DNA of 64,000 bases from UBA822 sp965249775 (GCA_965249775.1 OZ252253.1:4278001-4342000), one strand, 5' to 3'; positions 50,283 through 58,750 are shown, numbered from the stretch's first letter. The notes: a model not told the origin generated them from the sequence alone. Made by a program: numbers and translations.

Positions 50283-51443
50283 ATGCTTAAAGCGCGCTAC
50301 TACCAGAATGACGGGTCGGAGGGGAAGGCTCAGGCTCTTCCCGAATGGCTCTTCGACGGCGTCGTCCACGAGGACGTCCTGCACCAGGTGATCAAGGCCT
50401 ACCTGTCGAATCAGCGGCAGGGCACCGCCGCGGCCAAGACTCGGAGCCAGGTCAAGGGCGGAGGCCGCAAGCCGTGGAGGCAGAAGGGGACCGGGCGGGC
50501 CCGGGCAGGGACGATTCGCGCCGCGCAGTTTGCGGGGGGCGGCGTTGCGTTTCCGCCCATTCCGCATTCGTGGAGGCAGCGCATCCCTCGAAAGGTCCGC
50601 GCCCTGGCTCGGCGATCCGCGTTCAATTCCAGGGCGCAGGGAGACCGAGTGATCTTGGTGGATTCGCTGGACTTCGACACTCCCAAGACCAAAAAGCTCG
50701 TAGAGATGCTTGGGAACCTCGGAGTCGAGGGAAAGGTGCTTCTGCTCACAGATGGTGCGAACGCGAACCTTTACCTTTCGTCGCGGAACCTTCCGGGCGT
50801 CGAAGTGCGCCCGTTTGGCGAGGAGTCCGCTTACGACATCTTGTGGGCCCAGCTTCTCATAATCGAGAAGGCGGCGCTCGAGAGTGCCGAGCCGTCCGGT
50901 TCGGACAAGGCCGCGATGCAGTCGCGGTCCCGAGGCGAGCCCGAGGTGAGGGCCAGGGAGAGGGCCGCGGAGGAAGAGCAGGCGGAGCGGAGGAAAGCGC
51001 GGCCAGGCCACGGGGGCAAGTCCAGGAGAGCCACAGGCGTGAAGGCCGGGGATGAAATTCGGCCTGAGAGAAAGGTCGCGCCCAAGTCTAAATCGAAGCC
51101 CAAAGCAAAGGCCGAGACCGAGGCCAAGGCTGAGCCCAAAGCCAAGGCCGAGCCCAAAGCCAAGGCCGAGCCCAAAGCCAAGGCCGAGCCCAAGGCCAAA
51201 GCCGAGCCCAAGACAAAGGCCAAGGCAGAGGCTTCACCGAAGACGCCGGCGGCCGGGAGCGAGCAGGATCTTTCGACCATCAAGCTGCCCAAGGTGGGTG
51301 ACATGCCAGCGTTCCTCGCCCAGTTCGACGACGAATCCGATATCAAGGCGCTGCAGGCGCGAGATTCACGCAAGACGGCCCAGGCACACTATGAAGCGCG
51401 CTTGACGGAGCTTTCGGGTGCGGCCAAGGGCAAGAAGGGCTAG
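50283..51443 (+). CDS. rplD: 50S ribosomal protein L4 with ~180-residue C-terminal extension
   Basis: Residues 1-205 are a normal L4 (AAKTRSQVKGGGRKPWRQKG, RARAGTIRAAQFAGGG, VLLLTDGANANLYLSSRNLP). Residues 206-386 are added: an Arg/Glu-rich part, a run of AKAEPK repeats (18-bp DNA unit, about 51085-51235), then a less repetitive helical end (LPKVGDMPAFLAQFDDESDI). Total 386 against the usual 200-210. No stop or frameshift separates the parts. L4 lines the exit tunnel and in other bacteria represses its own operon. The role of the tail is unknown. Confidence 0.95.
   Translation: MLKARYYQNDGSEGKAQALPEWLFDGVVHEDVLHQVIKAYLSNQRQGTAAAKTRSQVKGGGRKPWRQKGTGRARAGTIRAAQFAGGGVAFPPIPHSWRQRIPRKVRALARRSAFNSRAQGDRVILVDSLDFDTPKTKKLVEMLGNLGVEGKVLLLTDGANANLYLSSRNLPGVEVRPFGEESAYDILWAQLLIIEKAALESAEPSGSDKAAMQSRSRGEPEVRARERAAEEEQAERRKARPGHGGKSRRATGVKAGDEIRPERKVAPKSKSKPKAKAETEAKAEPKAKAEPKAKAEPKAKAEPKAKAEPKTKAKAEASPKTPAAGSEQDLSTIKLPKVGDMPAFLAQFDDESDIKALQARDSRKTAQAHYEARLTELSGAAKGKKG
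51085..51235 (+). repeat. 18-bp in-frame repeats in the rplD tail
   Basis: GAGCCCAAAGCCAAGGCC recurs about five times with minor variants, encoding EPKAKA. Flanked by KSKPKAK- and KTKAKA-type degenerate units. Confidence 0.9.
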
Positions 51444-51452
51444 GGGGCGGCG

Positions 51453-51764
51453 ATGAGCGACGTCTATGATGTGATCTATGCGCCGGTCGTTACGGAAAAG
51501 TCCGCAGAAGCGATCGAAAACGAGAACATCTACACGTTTATCGTGGACAAGAAGGCCAACAAGATCGAGATATCGAGGGCCGTCGAGACCATCTGGGACG
51601 TGAAGGTGAGCGACGTACGCACGATGCGTTACAACGGCAAGGCGAAGCGGGCGTTGATGGGGCGGCTGTCCCGGAACCCGAAGATCGGGCGGCGCCCGGC
51701 GTTCAAGAAGGCCGTCGTCCAATTGGTCGAGGGTGACCACATCGAGTTCTACGAGGTCGGATAA
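51453..51764 (+). CDS. rplW: 50S ribosomal protein L23
   Basis: 103 residues near the exit tunnel; docking site for trigger factor and SRP. YDVIYAPVVTEKSAEAIENE, FIVDKKANKIEISRAVE and the loop RYNGKAKRALMGRLSRNPKI are typical. It starts 9 bases after rplD. Confidence 0.96.
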   Translation: MSDVYDVIYAPVVTEKSAEAIENENIYTFIVDKKANKIEISRAVETIWDVKVSDVRTMRYNGKAKRALMGRLSRNPKIGRRPAFKKAVVQLVEGDHIEFYEVG

Positions 51765-51767
51765 CCG

Positions 51768-52610
51768 ATGGCTATCAAGAAATTCAAACCGATGACGCCC
51801 GGGACCCGGTTCCGTTCTGTCGTCGACAACTCGGACCTGCTCACGAAGAAGGCCCCGGAGAGGTCACTTCTGGAGGGGTCCTCCAAGTCCGGTGGCCGCA
51901 ACCATCACGGTCGCATCACCTCGCGCAGGCGCGGGGGTGGACACAAGCGGCGTTACCGGCGCATCGACTTTCGCCGAGACAAGTTCGGGATTCCGGGGAA
52001 GATCGCCGCCATCGAATACGATCCGAATCGTAGCTCCAACATCGCCCTGGTTCACTATGCGGACGGCGAGAAGCGTTACATTCTTCACCCCCGAGGGCTC
52101 CGGGTCGGCACTTCCATTACTTCAGGCCCAGATGCCGACATTCGGGTGGGCAATGCGCTTCCACTGCACAAGATTCCTCTGGGTACGGTGGTGCACAACA
52201 TCGAGCTCAAGCCGGGTAAGGGGGGGCAGATGGCGCGCTCGGCCGGGGCGGGCGTTCAGGTGGTCGCGAAGGAAGGGAAGTATGTCGCTCTCCGCCTGCC
52301 TTCGACCGAGGTGCGACAGGTGCTCAAGACCTGCCTGGCCACGATCGGACAGGTCGGCAACATCGAGCACAACCTCCAGACTCTCGGCAAGGCGGGAGCC
52401 AACCGTTGGCGCGGCCGGCGGCCGAAGGTCCGTGGAGTGGCGATGAACCCCGTTGATCATCCGCTTGGTGGCGGTGAAGGGCGCGCTTCAGGCGGCCGGC
52501 CCCCGGTAACGCCATGGGGTAAGCGCGAGGGCAAGAAGACCAGGAATAGGAAGAAACAGTCCAACAAGTACATCATCCGCGGACGCAAGCGGGGTAAGGC
52601 CACGCAATGA
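51768..52610 (+). CDS. rplB: 50S ribosomal protein L2
   Basis: 280 residues; a core 23S-binding protein needed for peptidyl transferase assembly. KSGGRNHHGRITSRRRGGGH, RIDFRRDKFGIPGKIAAIEY, GRRPKVRGVAMNPVDHPLGG and a basic end rich in Lys/Arg are normal. Confidence 0.98.
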   Translation: MAIKKFKPMTPGTRFRSVVDNSDLLTKKAPERSLLEGSSKSGGRNHHGRITSRRRGGGHKRRYRRIDFRRDKFGIPGKIAAIEYDPNRSSNIALVHYADGEKRYILHPRGLRVGTSITSGPDADIRVGNALPLHKIPLGTVVHNIELKPGKGGQMARSAGAGVQVVAKEGKYVALRLPSTEVRQVLKTCLATIGQVGNIEHNLQTLGKAGANRWRGRRPKVRGVAMNPVDHPLGGGEGRASGGRPPVTPWGKREGKKTRNRKKQSNKYIIRGRKRGKATQ

Positions 52611-52625
52611 TCAGAGGTCGTTTCT

Positions 52626-52913
52626 ATGCCGCGTAGCGTTGGGAAGGGTCCGTACATCGACGACAAGCTGCTTGCGAAGATCGACGGAATGAACGCCCGC
52701 AATGAGAAAAAGGTCATCAAGACCTGGGCGAGGGCGTCTACGATCTCGCCGGACTTCGTCGGGCATACGATCGCGGTGCACAACGGCAACAAGTTCATTC
52801 CGGTGTACATCACGGAAAACATGGTGGGCCACAAGCTCGGAGAGTTCTCCCCCACGCGCCTGTTCAGGGGCCACGGTGGCAAGCTTTCCGACAAGCGGTC
52901 CAAGATAGTCTAG
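52626..52913 (+). CDS. rpsS: 30S ribosomal protein S19
   Basis: 95 residues. MPRSVGKGPYIDDKLLAKI, IKTWARASTISPDFVGHTIA and the end KLGEFSPTRLFRGHGGK fit S19, which contacts the A-site tRNA side of the head. Last gene before rplV, 7 bases apart. Confidence 0.97.
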   Translation: MPRSVGKGPYIDDKLLAKIDGMNARNEKKVIKTWARASTISPDFVGHTIAVHNGNKFIPVYITENMVGHKLGEFSPTRLFRGHGGKLSDKRSKIV

Positions 52914-52920
52914 AGGGAGA

Positions 52921-53277
52921 ATGGACATGCAGGCCAAGGCGATTGCCCGCCACGTGCGGATGAGTCCCCGGAAGGTCCGTTTGGTGGTGGACCAGATCCG
53001 CGGAAAATCGGTGAACGAGGCCTATGCGATTCTCCAGTTTTCGAAGAAAGCCGCCGCGGATCCGGTCGGGAAAACGCTCCGATCGGCAGTGTCGAACGCC
53101 CAAGATTTCGCCCAGGACTCGGGGGACGTCCTCGATGTCGACGATTTGAGGATAGCGACCGCCTTTGTCGATGAGGGACCGACGCAGAGGCGATGGAGAG
53201 CGGCGGCCATGGGCCGGGCGGCTCCCCTTCGGAAGCGGACGAGCCATATCACACTTGTCGTGGATACCGAGGAATAG
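52921..53277 (+). CDS. rplV: 50S ribosomal protein L22
   Basis: 118 residues. AIARHVRMSPRKVRLVVDQI at the start and the tunnel beta-hairpin GPTQRRWRAAAMGRAAPLRK, followed by RTSHITLVVD. The hairpin has normal length, with no macrolide-resistance type insertion visible. Confidence 0.97.
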   Translation: MDMQAKAIARHVRMSPRKVRLVVDQIRGKSVNEAYAILQFSKKAAADPVGKTLRSAVSNAQDFAQDSGDVLDVDDLRIATAFVDEGPTQRRWRAAAMGRAAPLRKRTSHITLVVDTEE

Positions 53278-53278
53278 C

Positions 53279-53938
53279 ATGGGACAGAAGACTCACCCGT
53301 TGGGATTTCGACTCGGGATCGTCAAGGATTGGAGGTCTCGCTGGTACGCCGATCGCGATTTTCCGCGTATGCTCCAAGCCGACGAAAAGATCCGCACCTA
53401 CCTCGAGCGGCGCCTGGCGCACGCGGCGTTGTCCAAGGTGGAGATCGAGCAGAAGCCGTCGAAGATCGTCGTGACGCTTTTCACCGCCCGGCCCGGTGTC
53501 GTCATCGGCAAGCGTGGTGCCGAGGTCGACAAGCTGAGGGACGAGCTGGCGTTGGTCACCGACGCTGATATCTCGGTGAACGTGGAGGAAATTCGGCGCC
53601 CCGAGGTCGATGCCAGGCTGGTGGCGGAGAACGTGGCCCACCAGTTGCGGCAGCGTATCTCCTTCCGGCGAGCGATGAAACGAGCGGTCCAGTCTGCGAT
53701 TCGAGGTGGAGCGGAAGGCATCAAGATTCAATGCGCCGGACGACTGGGAGGTGCGGAGATCGCGCGAACCGAGGGATACAACGAGGGACGCGTGCCCTTG
53801 CATACGCTCCGCGCGGACATCGACTACGCACAAATTCACGCCCTCACGACGTACGGAATCGTGGGTGTGAAGTGCTGGATCTTCACCGGCGAGGTGGTCG
53901 AGGAGCGCCGCGGCCGCACGTATTCCACCGGTGCGTGA
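53279..53938 (+). CDS. rpsC: 30S ribosomal protein S3
   Basis: 219 residues from ATG 53279 (MGQKTHPLGFRLGIVKDW), one base after the rplV stop; the frame is open to 53165 inside rplV. KH motif VVIGKRGAEVDKLRDELA and GAEGIKIQCAGRLGGAEIAR are present. It is the mRNA-entry helicase component of the small subunit. Confidence 0.97.
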   Translation: MGQKTHPLGFRLGIVKDWRSRWYADRDFPRMLQADEKIRTYLERRLAHAALSKVEIEQKPSKIVVTLFTARPGVVIGKRGAEVDKLRDELALVTDADISVNVEEIRRPEVDARLVAENVAHQLRQRISFRRAMKRAVQSAIRGGAEGIKIQCAGRLGGAEIARTEGYNEGRVPLHTLRADIDYAQIHALTTYGIVGVKCWIFTGEVVEERRGRTYSTGA

Positions 53939-53954
53939 CGGAGAGGAATAGAGG

Positions 53955-54374
53955 ATGCTAGCCCCCAAGAGAGTAAAGCACCGCAAGACCCATAAGGGCC
54001 GGATGCGTGGCAAGTCCTATCGCGGCAATAAGGTCTCCTTCGGTGAATACGGTCTCCAGGCCACGGAGTGCGGCTGGATCTCGAACCGCCAGATCGAATC
54101 CGCCCGTGTGGCGATGACTCGCCACATCAAGCGGGGTGGGAAGGTTTGGATCCGGATTTTCCCCGATAAGCCGACCACCTCCAAGCCGGCCGAGACCCGC
54201 ATGGGGAAGGGAAAGGGTAATCCCGAGGGGTGGGTAGCCGTAGTGAAGCCCGGCCGGATGATGTTCGAGCTCGAGGGCGTGCCCGAAGAGACGGCACGGC
54301 GCGCCATGCAGTTGGCGGCGGCCAAGCTGCCCGTAGCCACGCAGTTCGCGATTCGCGAGCGGCAACTCGGTTAG
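53955..54374 (+). CDS. rplP: 50S ribosomal protein L16
   Basis: 139 residues. MLAPKRVKHRKTHKGRMRGK, FGEYGLQATECGWISNRQIE, MGKGKGNPEGWVAVVKPGRM are normal. It reaches the A-site of the 50S. Confidence 0.97.
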   Translation: MLAPKRVKHRKTHKGRMRGKSYRGNKVSFGEYGLQATECGWISNRQIESARVAMTRHIKRGGKVWIRIFPDKPTTSKPAETRMGKGKGNPEGWVAVVKPGRMMFELEGVPEETARRAMQLAAAKLPVATQFAIRERQLG

Positions 54375-54381
54375 TGGGGGA

Positions 54382-54765
54382 ATGATGAAGGCGGAAGAGA
54401 TTCGCGATTGGGACAATGTCGAGATCCGGGCACGGCTCGGAGAGCTGAGGGAGGAAAAATTTCGTCTTCGCTTTCAGACGGGAACGATGCAGCTCGAGAA
54501 TCCCAAGATGCTTCAGCAGGTTCGGCGTGACATAGCGCGCCTGAATACGATTCTTCGGGAGCGAGAGCTTAGCGGGACGCCCATCGAGGCGGCTGTGCCG
54601 CCCATCGAGGCGGCTGTGCCGCCCACCGAGGCGGCTGCGCCGCCCACCGAGGCGGCTGCGCCGCCTGAGACGACAGAGCCTGAGACGACAGAGCCTGAGA
54701 CGACAGAGCCTGAGACGACGGAGCCCGAGACGGCGGAGCCCGAGACGGCGGATAGCGCGGAATAG
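54382..54765 (+). CDS. rpmC: 50S ribosomal protein L29 with repeat tail
   Basis: 127 residues; ordinary L29 is 60-75. Residues 1-66 are the normal two-helix L29 (KAEEIRDWDNVEIRARLGEL, LQQVRRDIARLNTILRERE). The rest is repeats: four of (P)PIEAAVP or PPTEAAAP from a 21-bp unit (54580-54663), then ETTEP-type units of 15 bp to about 54753. L29 sits at the tunnel exit, so an acidic flexible tail would lie near nascent chains. It starts at ATG 54382 or the following ATG (54385). Confidence 0.93.
   Translation: MMKAEEIRDWDNVEIRARLGELREEKFRLRFQTGTMQLENPKMLQQVRRDIARLNTILRERELSGTPIEAAVPPIEAAVPPTEAAAPPTEAAAPPETTEPETTEPETTEPETTEPETAEPETADSAE
54580..54753 (+). repeat. 21-bp and 15-bp tandem repeats in the rpmC tail
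   Basis: Four 21-bp units starting CCCATCGAGGCGGCTGTGCC (54580, 54601) or CCCACCGAGGCGGCTGCGCC (54622, 54643), then six 15-bp units starting CCTGAGACGACAGAG (54664 on). Adjacent units are nearly identical, which indicates recent expansion. Confidence 0.95.
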
Positions 54766-54767
54766 CC

Positions 54768-55106
54768 ATGACAGAAAAAACATCCGAGCAGGTCGAGCAG
54801 GTCGAGGCGCCCACTCCGGCGCCAGAGGCGCCGGAGGCGCCTGAGGTGGGCGGAGGGCGGCTGCGACGTAAGATTCGGACCGGAGTGGTGGTGTCCGCCC
54901 AGAATGACAAGACGGTGACGGTCCTCGTGGAGCGGCAGTTTGCCCATCCGCTCTACACGAAGCAGGTGAAGAAGACCAAGAAATACCGGGCACATGATGA
55001 GACCAACGAGTACCGGACGGGCGACGTGGTTCGGATTGTCGAAACACGACCGCTGTCGAAGACAAAGCGGTGGCGGGTGGTGGAGCTGCTCGAGCGCCCT
55101 GAGTGA
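54768..55106 (+). CDS. rpsQ: 30S ribosomal protein S17 with N-terminal extension
   Basis: 112 residues against the usual 80-90. Residues 1-30 are a low-complexity Glu/Pro/Ala leader (EQVEQVEAPTPAPEAPEAPE). From about 31 it is normal S17: RRKIRTGVVVSAQNDKTVTV, ERQFAHPLYTKQVKKTKKY, GDVVRIVETRPLSKTKRWR. It starts 2 bases after rpmC, so two low-complexity coding stretches face each other across the junction. Confidence 0.94.
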   Translation: MTEKTSEQVEQVEAPTPAPEAPEAPEVGGGRLRRKIRTGVVVSAQNDKTVTVLVERQFAHPLYTKQVKKTKKYRAHDETNEYRTGDVVRIVETRPLSKTKRWRVVELLERPE

Positions 55107-55121
55107 TAGGACTGGAACGAG

Positions 55122-55490
55122 ATGATTCAGCAGGAATCGATGCTCAAGATTGCCGACAACTCGGGAGCCAAGAGCGCCTTGTGTATCCGCGTTCTCGGTG
55201 GCTCGAAGCGCCGGTACGCGAGTGTCGGCGATGTGGTCGTGGCGACCGTTAAGGATGCCATTCCCAACTCGCCCGTGAAAAAAGGCGAGGTTGTGCAGGC
55301 CGTGATCGTGCGGACCGCCAAGGAGGTACGGCGCCGCGATGGGACCTATATCCGTTTCGATGACAACGCTGCGGTTCTGCTCACGCCCCAAGGAGAACCA
55401 CGTGGAACGCGCATCTTCGGCCCGGTGGGCCGCGAGCTTCGTGAGAAGCGCTATATGAAAATCGTCTCGTTGGCTCCGGAGGTGCTCTGA
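55122..55490 (+). CDS. rplN: 50S ribosomal protein L14
   Basis: 122 residues. MIQQESMLKIADNSGAKSAL, GDVVVATVKDAIPNSPVKKG, RIFGPVGRELREKRYMKIVS are standard; it bridges to the small subunit. Its TGA overlaps the rplX start by one base (TGATG). Confidence 0.98.
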   Translation: MIQQESMLKIADNSGAKSALCIRVLGGSKRRYASVGDVVVATVKDAIPNSPVKKGEVVQAVIVRTAKEVRRRDGTYIRFDDNAAVLLTPQGEPRGTRIFGPVGRELREKRYMKIVSLAPEVL

Positions 55491-55837
55491 TGGCCACGAA
55501 GAAGTCGCCGTCGAGCATCGTCAAGGGAGATCGCGTCCGGGTCATCCGCGGGAATTTTCGTGACATGGAGGGGTCGGTCCTCAGGGTAATCCCTGCCAAG
55601 GATCGCCTGGTTGTGGAGGGCGTGAACATGCGGAAACGTCATGAGAGACCCACCGAAGCGAACCCCGAGGGCGGGATCATGACGTTCGAAGCGCCGATCC
55701 ACGTATCCAACGTCATGCTGGTAGATCCGGCCGGGGGTCAGGCGACCCGGATTCGGGTTCGGACAGAGGCCGACGGTGCCAAGGAGAGGATCGCCGTGAA
55801 GACCGGCAATCCGATCCCGAAACCGGGCGGAGCGTAG
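55490..55837 (+). CDS. rplX: 50S ribosomal protein L24
   Basis: 115 residues with a KOW motif (KGDRVRVIRGNFRDMEGSVL) and the VEGVNMRKRHERPTEANPEG segment. An early assembly protein. Translation is coupled to rplN by one-base overlap. Confidence 0.96.
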   Translation: MATKKSPSSIVKGDRVRVIRGNFRDMEGSVLRVIPAKDRLVVEGVNMRKRHERPTEANPEGGIMTFEAPIHVSNVMLVDPAGGQATRIRVRTEADGAKERIAVKTGNPIPKPGGA

Positions 55838-55841
55838 AAAG

Positions 55842-56417
55842 ATGGAGCCCAGACTACTACAACATTACAAAGCATACGCACGGCCCCATTTGGCGGAACT
55901 GTTCCAGTGGACCAACCCGAACCAGATCCCGAGACTCGAGAAGGTGGTCATGAACGTGGGCGTGGGCGAAGCGTCCAAGAACGCCAAGCTACTGACGGCC
56001 GTGGTCGATGAATTGGGTGTGATCACTGGACAGAAGGCCTTGGTGACGAGGGCCCGCAGGTCCGTTTCGAATTTTCACTTGCGTGAGGGGATGCCTATCG
56101 GAGCGTCGGTGACGCTTCGGAAAAGCCGGATGTACGAGTTCCTCGACCGCCTTGTGAGTGTGGCCATTCCTCGTGTCCGCGACTTCCGCGGATTACGTAC
56201 ACGCTCCTTCGACGGCCGTGGAAACTTCACCATGGGGGTTCGGGAACAGATCATTTTTCCGGAGATCGACTTCGACAAGGTCGGTCAGATTCACGGCATG
56301 GACATCACCGTGGTCACGAGCACGAACAAAGACGATGAGGCGCTGGCTCTGCTCAGGGCGATGGGCTTCCCATTCCGTGGGGAGATTCCGGTCGTGATCG
56401 GGCAGCACGCCAACTAA
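55842..56417 (+). CDS. rplE: 50S ribosomal protein L5
   Basis: 191 residues. IPRLEKVVMNVGVGEASKNA, TRARRSVSNFHLREGMPIGA, RGNFTMGVREQIIFPEIDFD are normal; it binds 5S rRNA. The N-terminal ~15 residues are slightly longer than average. Confidence 0.97.
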   Translation: MEPRLLQHYKAYARPHLAELFQWTNPNQIPRLEKVVMNVGVGEASKNAKLLTAVVDELGVITGQKALVTRARRSVSNFHLREGMPIGASVTLRKSRMYEFLDRLVSVAIPRVRDFRGLRTRSFDGRGNFTMGVREQIIFPEIDFDKVGQIHGMDITVVTSTNKDDEALALLRAMGFPFRGEIPVVIGQHAN

Positions 56418-56435
56418 CACGGACAGGGGAAGTCG

Positions 56436-56621
56436 ATGGCCAGGAAGGCTCTGATCGAAAGGAACAACCGAAAGCCCAAGTTTCCGGGCCGGCACCGCAA
56501 TCGCTGTAACCGGTGCGGACGCCCTCGTGCGTTCATCCGAAAATTTGGGATCTGCCGAATTTGTTTCCGCCAGAAGGCGCTTCAGGGTGAGATCCCGGGC
56601 GTCCGGAAAGCAAGCTGGTAA
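56436..56621 (+). CDS. rpsN: 30S ribosomal protein S14, zinc-binding type Z
   Basis: 61 residues, the short form. The zinc site is CNRC followed by CRIC (RFGICRICFR-like, here KFGICRICFRQ). Position between rplE and rpsH is standard for the type Z gene. Confidence 0.96.
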   Translation: MARKALIERNNRKPKFPGRHRNRCNRCGRPRAFIRKFGICRICFRQKALQGEIPGVRKASW

Positions 56622-56637
56622 AGGATCGAATCGAACC

Positions 56638-57030
56638 ATGATGACTGACCCTATCGCAGATATGCTCACTCGGATCCGGAATGCCGGAGCCGCGGGGCAC
56701 AAGTGGGTGGACATGCCGGTCTCGAAGCTGAAGACGAGGGTCGCCGACCTACTGAAGGACAACCACTTCATCTATGATTTCAAGGTCTTGGACGACGGCC
56801 GGTTCGGGGTGCTTCGCGTGTATCTCAAGTATCACGAGGAGGGGCCTGTAATCCGGCACCTGGAGCGGGTTTCCCGTCCGGGCCGGAGGCGGTACGTGGG
56901 CGTCGACAAGATTCCGAGGGTTCGGAATGGACTGGGGATGGCCATCCTCTCCACATCGCAGGGCCTGATGTCCGACCGGGTGGCTCGCAAGCAAGGCGTT
57001 GGCGGGGAACTCATGGCCCTCGTCTGGTAA
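56638..57030 (+). CDS. rpsH: 30S ribosomal protein S8
   Basis: 130 residues from ATG 56638 (MMTDPIADMLTRIRNAGAAG); the frame is open to 56527 inside rpsN. The C-terminal ILSTSQGLMSDRVARKQGVG is the S8 signature. It binds 16S rRNA helix 21 and in E. coli represses the spc operon. Confidence 0.97.
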   Translation: MMTDPIADMLTRIRNAGAAGHKWVDMPVSKLKTRVADLLKDNHFIYDFKVLDDGRFGVLRVYLKYHEEGPVIRHLERVSRPGRRRYVGVDKIPRVRNGLGMAILSTSQGLMSDRVARKQGVGGELMALVW

Positions 57031-57053
57031 CCTGGAATCGAGTGAGATAGCAG

Positions 57054-57599
57054 ATGTCGCGGATTGGTAAACAGCCGATCGAAGTCCCAAAGGGGGCCGA
57101 CGTGACCCTGAACGGGCAAGTAGTGCACGTAAAGGGCCCGAAGGGCGAGCTCACGTTCGACGCCCACCCGGACATGACGCTGACGTTGGACGACGGAGTC
57201 GTTTCGGTGACGAGGCCATCGGATCGCCCGCAGCATCGGGCTTTACACGGACTGACCCGAATGCTGGTCGCCAACATGGTGGAGGGCGTCATGAACGGGT
57301 TCAGCAAGACGCTCGAGATTCAAGGTGTGGGATATCGTGCCCTGAAAAAGGGCCCGGGCATCGAGTTGCAACTCGGCTTCTCGCACTCGATCGATTATCC
57401 GGCTCCGGAGGGTGTGAGCTTGGAGCTGCCGGACCAGACCACGATTGTCGTCACAGGAGTGGATAAACAGAGGGTGGGTCAGGCGGCCGCGGAGATTCGC
57501 GCCCTCCGGCCACCCGAGCCGTACAAGGGCAAGGGGATTCGGTACCAGGGCGAGTATGTACGGCGTAAGGCTGGCAAGACTGCGGGAGTAGGAACTTAG
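57054..57599 (+). CDS. rplF: 50S ribosomal protein L6
   Basis: 181 residues. MSRIGKQPIEVPKGADVTLN, an internal repeat of two similar domains, and the signature PEPYKGKGIRYQGEYVRRKA near the end. Its stop is followed at once by a 13-bp tandem repeat. Confidence 0.97.
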   Translation: MSRIGKQPIEVPKGADVTLNGQVVHVKGPKGELTFDAHPDMTLTLDDGVVSVTRPSDRPQHRALHGLTRMLVANMVEGVMNGFSKTLEIQGVGYRALKKGPGIELQLGFSHSIDYPAPEGVSLELPDQTTIVVTGVDKQRVGQAAAEIRALRPPEPYKGKGIRYQGEYVRRKAGKTAGVGT

Positions 57600-57650
57600 A
57601 GCTTAGGGCAAGAGCGTAGTGCAAGAGTTTAGGGCAGGAGCTTAGAGATA
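57599..57650 (+). repeat. Four 13-bp tandem units between rplF and rplR
   Basis: GAGCTTAGGGCAA, GAGCGTAGTGCAA, GAGTTTAGGGCAG and GAGCTTAGAGATA run head to tail from the last base of the rplF stop to 6 bases before the rplR ATG. They replace the usual short spacer. The purine-rich units may also supply the ribosome-binding site. Confidence 0.9.
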
Positions 57651-57655
57651 CGACG

Positions 57656-58039
57656 ATGAACCACAAGAAAACCCGTAACACACGCGTCGGTCATCGGAAA
57701 CGAAGACATGCCCGTGTTCGTAAGAAGATATGGGGCACAGCGGGGCGACCGAGGCTCGTGGTGTTCCGATCTTTGAAGAATCTCGAGGGACAGGTCGTCG
57801 ATGACGATGCGGGCCGGACTCTGGTGGGTCTGTCCACGCTTTGTGCCGATCTCGCCGACTTCAAGGCCGAGGGTCAAAACGTCAGAGTCGAGCGCGCCAA
57901 GGCGGCCGGTAAGCTCCTCGCTGATCGGGCCAAAGCCATTGGGGTGGATTCGGTCGTGTTCGATCGAGCGGGATACCAGTATCATGGCCGGGTGAAAGCC
58001 TTCGCGGAGGGCGCCCGGGAAGGAGGATTGAAGTTCTGA
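57656..58039 (+). CDS. rplR: 50S ribosomal protein L18
   Basis: 127 residues; 5S rRNA-binding. RHARVRKKIWGTAGRPRLVV, VVFDRAGYQYHGRVKAFAEG and REGGLKF end are normal. Its TGA overlaps rpsE as TGATG. Confidence 0.97.
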   Translation: MNHKKTRNTRVGHRKRRHARVRKKIWGTAGRPRLVVFRSLKNLEGQVVDDDAGRTLVGLSTLCADLADFKAEGQNVRVERAKAAGKLLADRAKAIGVDSVVFDRAGYQYHGRVKAFAEGAREGGLKF

Positions 58040-58572
58040 TGGCCAGAGATCAGAAACGCAAACAGGGTCGAGCGCGTGAATCCGAGTTTGCCGAGAACGT
58101 GATCCATATCAACCGGGTGGCCAAGGTGGTAAAGGGCGGCCGCAGGTTCTCCTTTACGGCGCTGGTGTCCGTCGGAGATCAAAAGGGCCGCGTCGGTATC
58201 GGGCTCGCAAAAGCAAATGAGGTCGCGGAGGCCATCCGTAAGGCGTTCGAGCGCGGCAAGAGGGAGCTCGTAGAGATTCCTGTGCGCAACGGGACCATTC
58301 CGCACGAGATCGTCGGCCAATGGGGTGCGGGCCGTGTGATGCTTCGTCCGGCCGCCCCCGGAACGGGGGTGATCGCGGGTGGACCGGTCCGGTCGGTGCT
58401 CGAGGCGGTCGGGATCAAGGACATCCTCACCAAGAGCCTGGGTAGCAACAACCCGATCAATGTGGTCCGTGCCACGATGGAGGGTCTCACGAGCCTGGTC
58501 ACTGCCGAGCAAGTTGCACGGGAACGTGGCGTGTCTGTGGAGGTTATTCTTGGGATGGACGACGATGCCTAA
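58039..58572 (+). CDS. rpsE: 30S ribosomal protein S5
   Basis: 177 residues. ENVIHINRVAKVVKGGRRFS, KGRVGIGLAKANEVAEAIRK and GTGVIAGGPVRSVLEAVGIK are typical. The last codons overlap rpmD by eight bases, so translation of L30 is coupled. Confidence 0.97.
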   Translation: MARDQKRKQGRARESEFAENVIHINRVAKVVKGGRRFSFTALVSVGDQKGRVGIGLAKANEVAEAIRKAFERGKRELVEIPVRNGTIPHEIVGQWGAGRVMLRPAAPGTGVIAGGPVRSVLEAVGIKDILTKSLGSNNPINVVRATMEGLTSLVTAEQVARERGVSVEVILGMDDDA

Positions 58573-58750
58573 GAAGCTTGCCATCACGCAAGTCCGCAGC
58601 GGTGTGGGGCGGAAGTTCAAGCATCGCCGTACGCTGGCGGCGCTCGGATTCAAGAAGCACCAGCAGACGGTGGTCCACGACGACACGTCGGCCATTCGCG
58701 GTATGTTGCGGCAAATCCACTACCTCGTTCAAGTCAGTGAGATGAAGTAA
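58565..58750 (+). CDS. rpmD: 50S ribosomal protein L30
   Basis: 61 residues, MPKKLAITQVRSGVGRKFKH, with RRTLAALGFKKHQQTVVHDD and a C-terminal IHYLVQVSE. It starts at ATG 58565 inside the rpsE end and its TAA overlaps the rplO ATG by one base. Confidence 0.96.
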   Translation: MPKKLAITQVRSGVGRKFKHRRTLAALGFKKHQQTVVHDDTSAIRGMLRQIHYLVQVSEMK

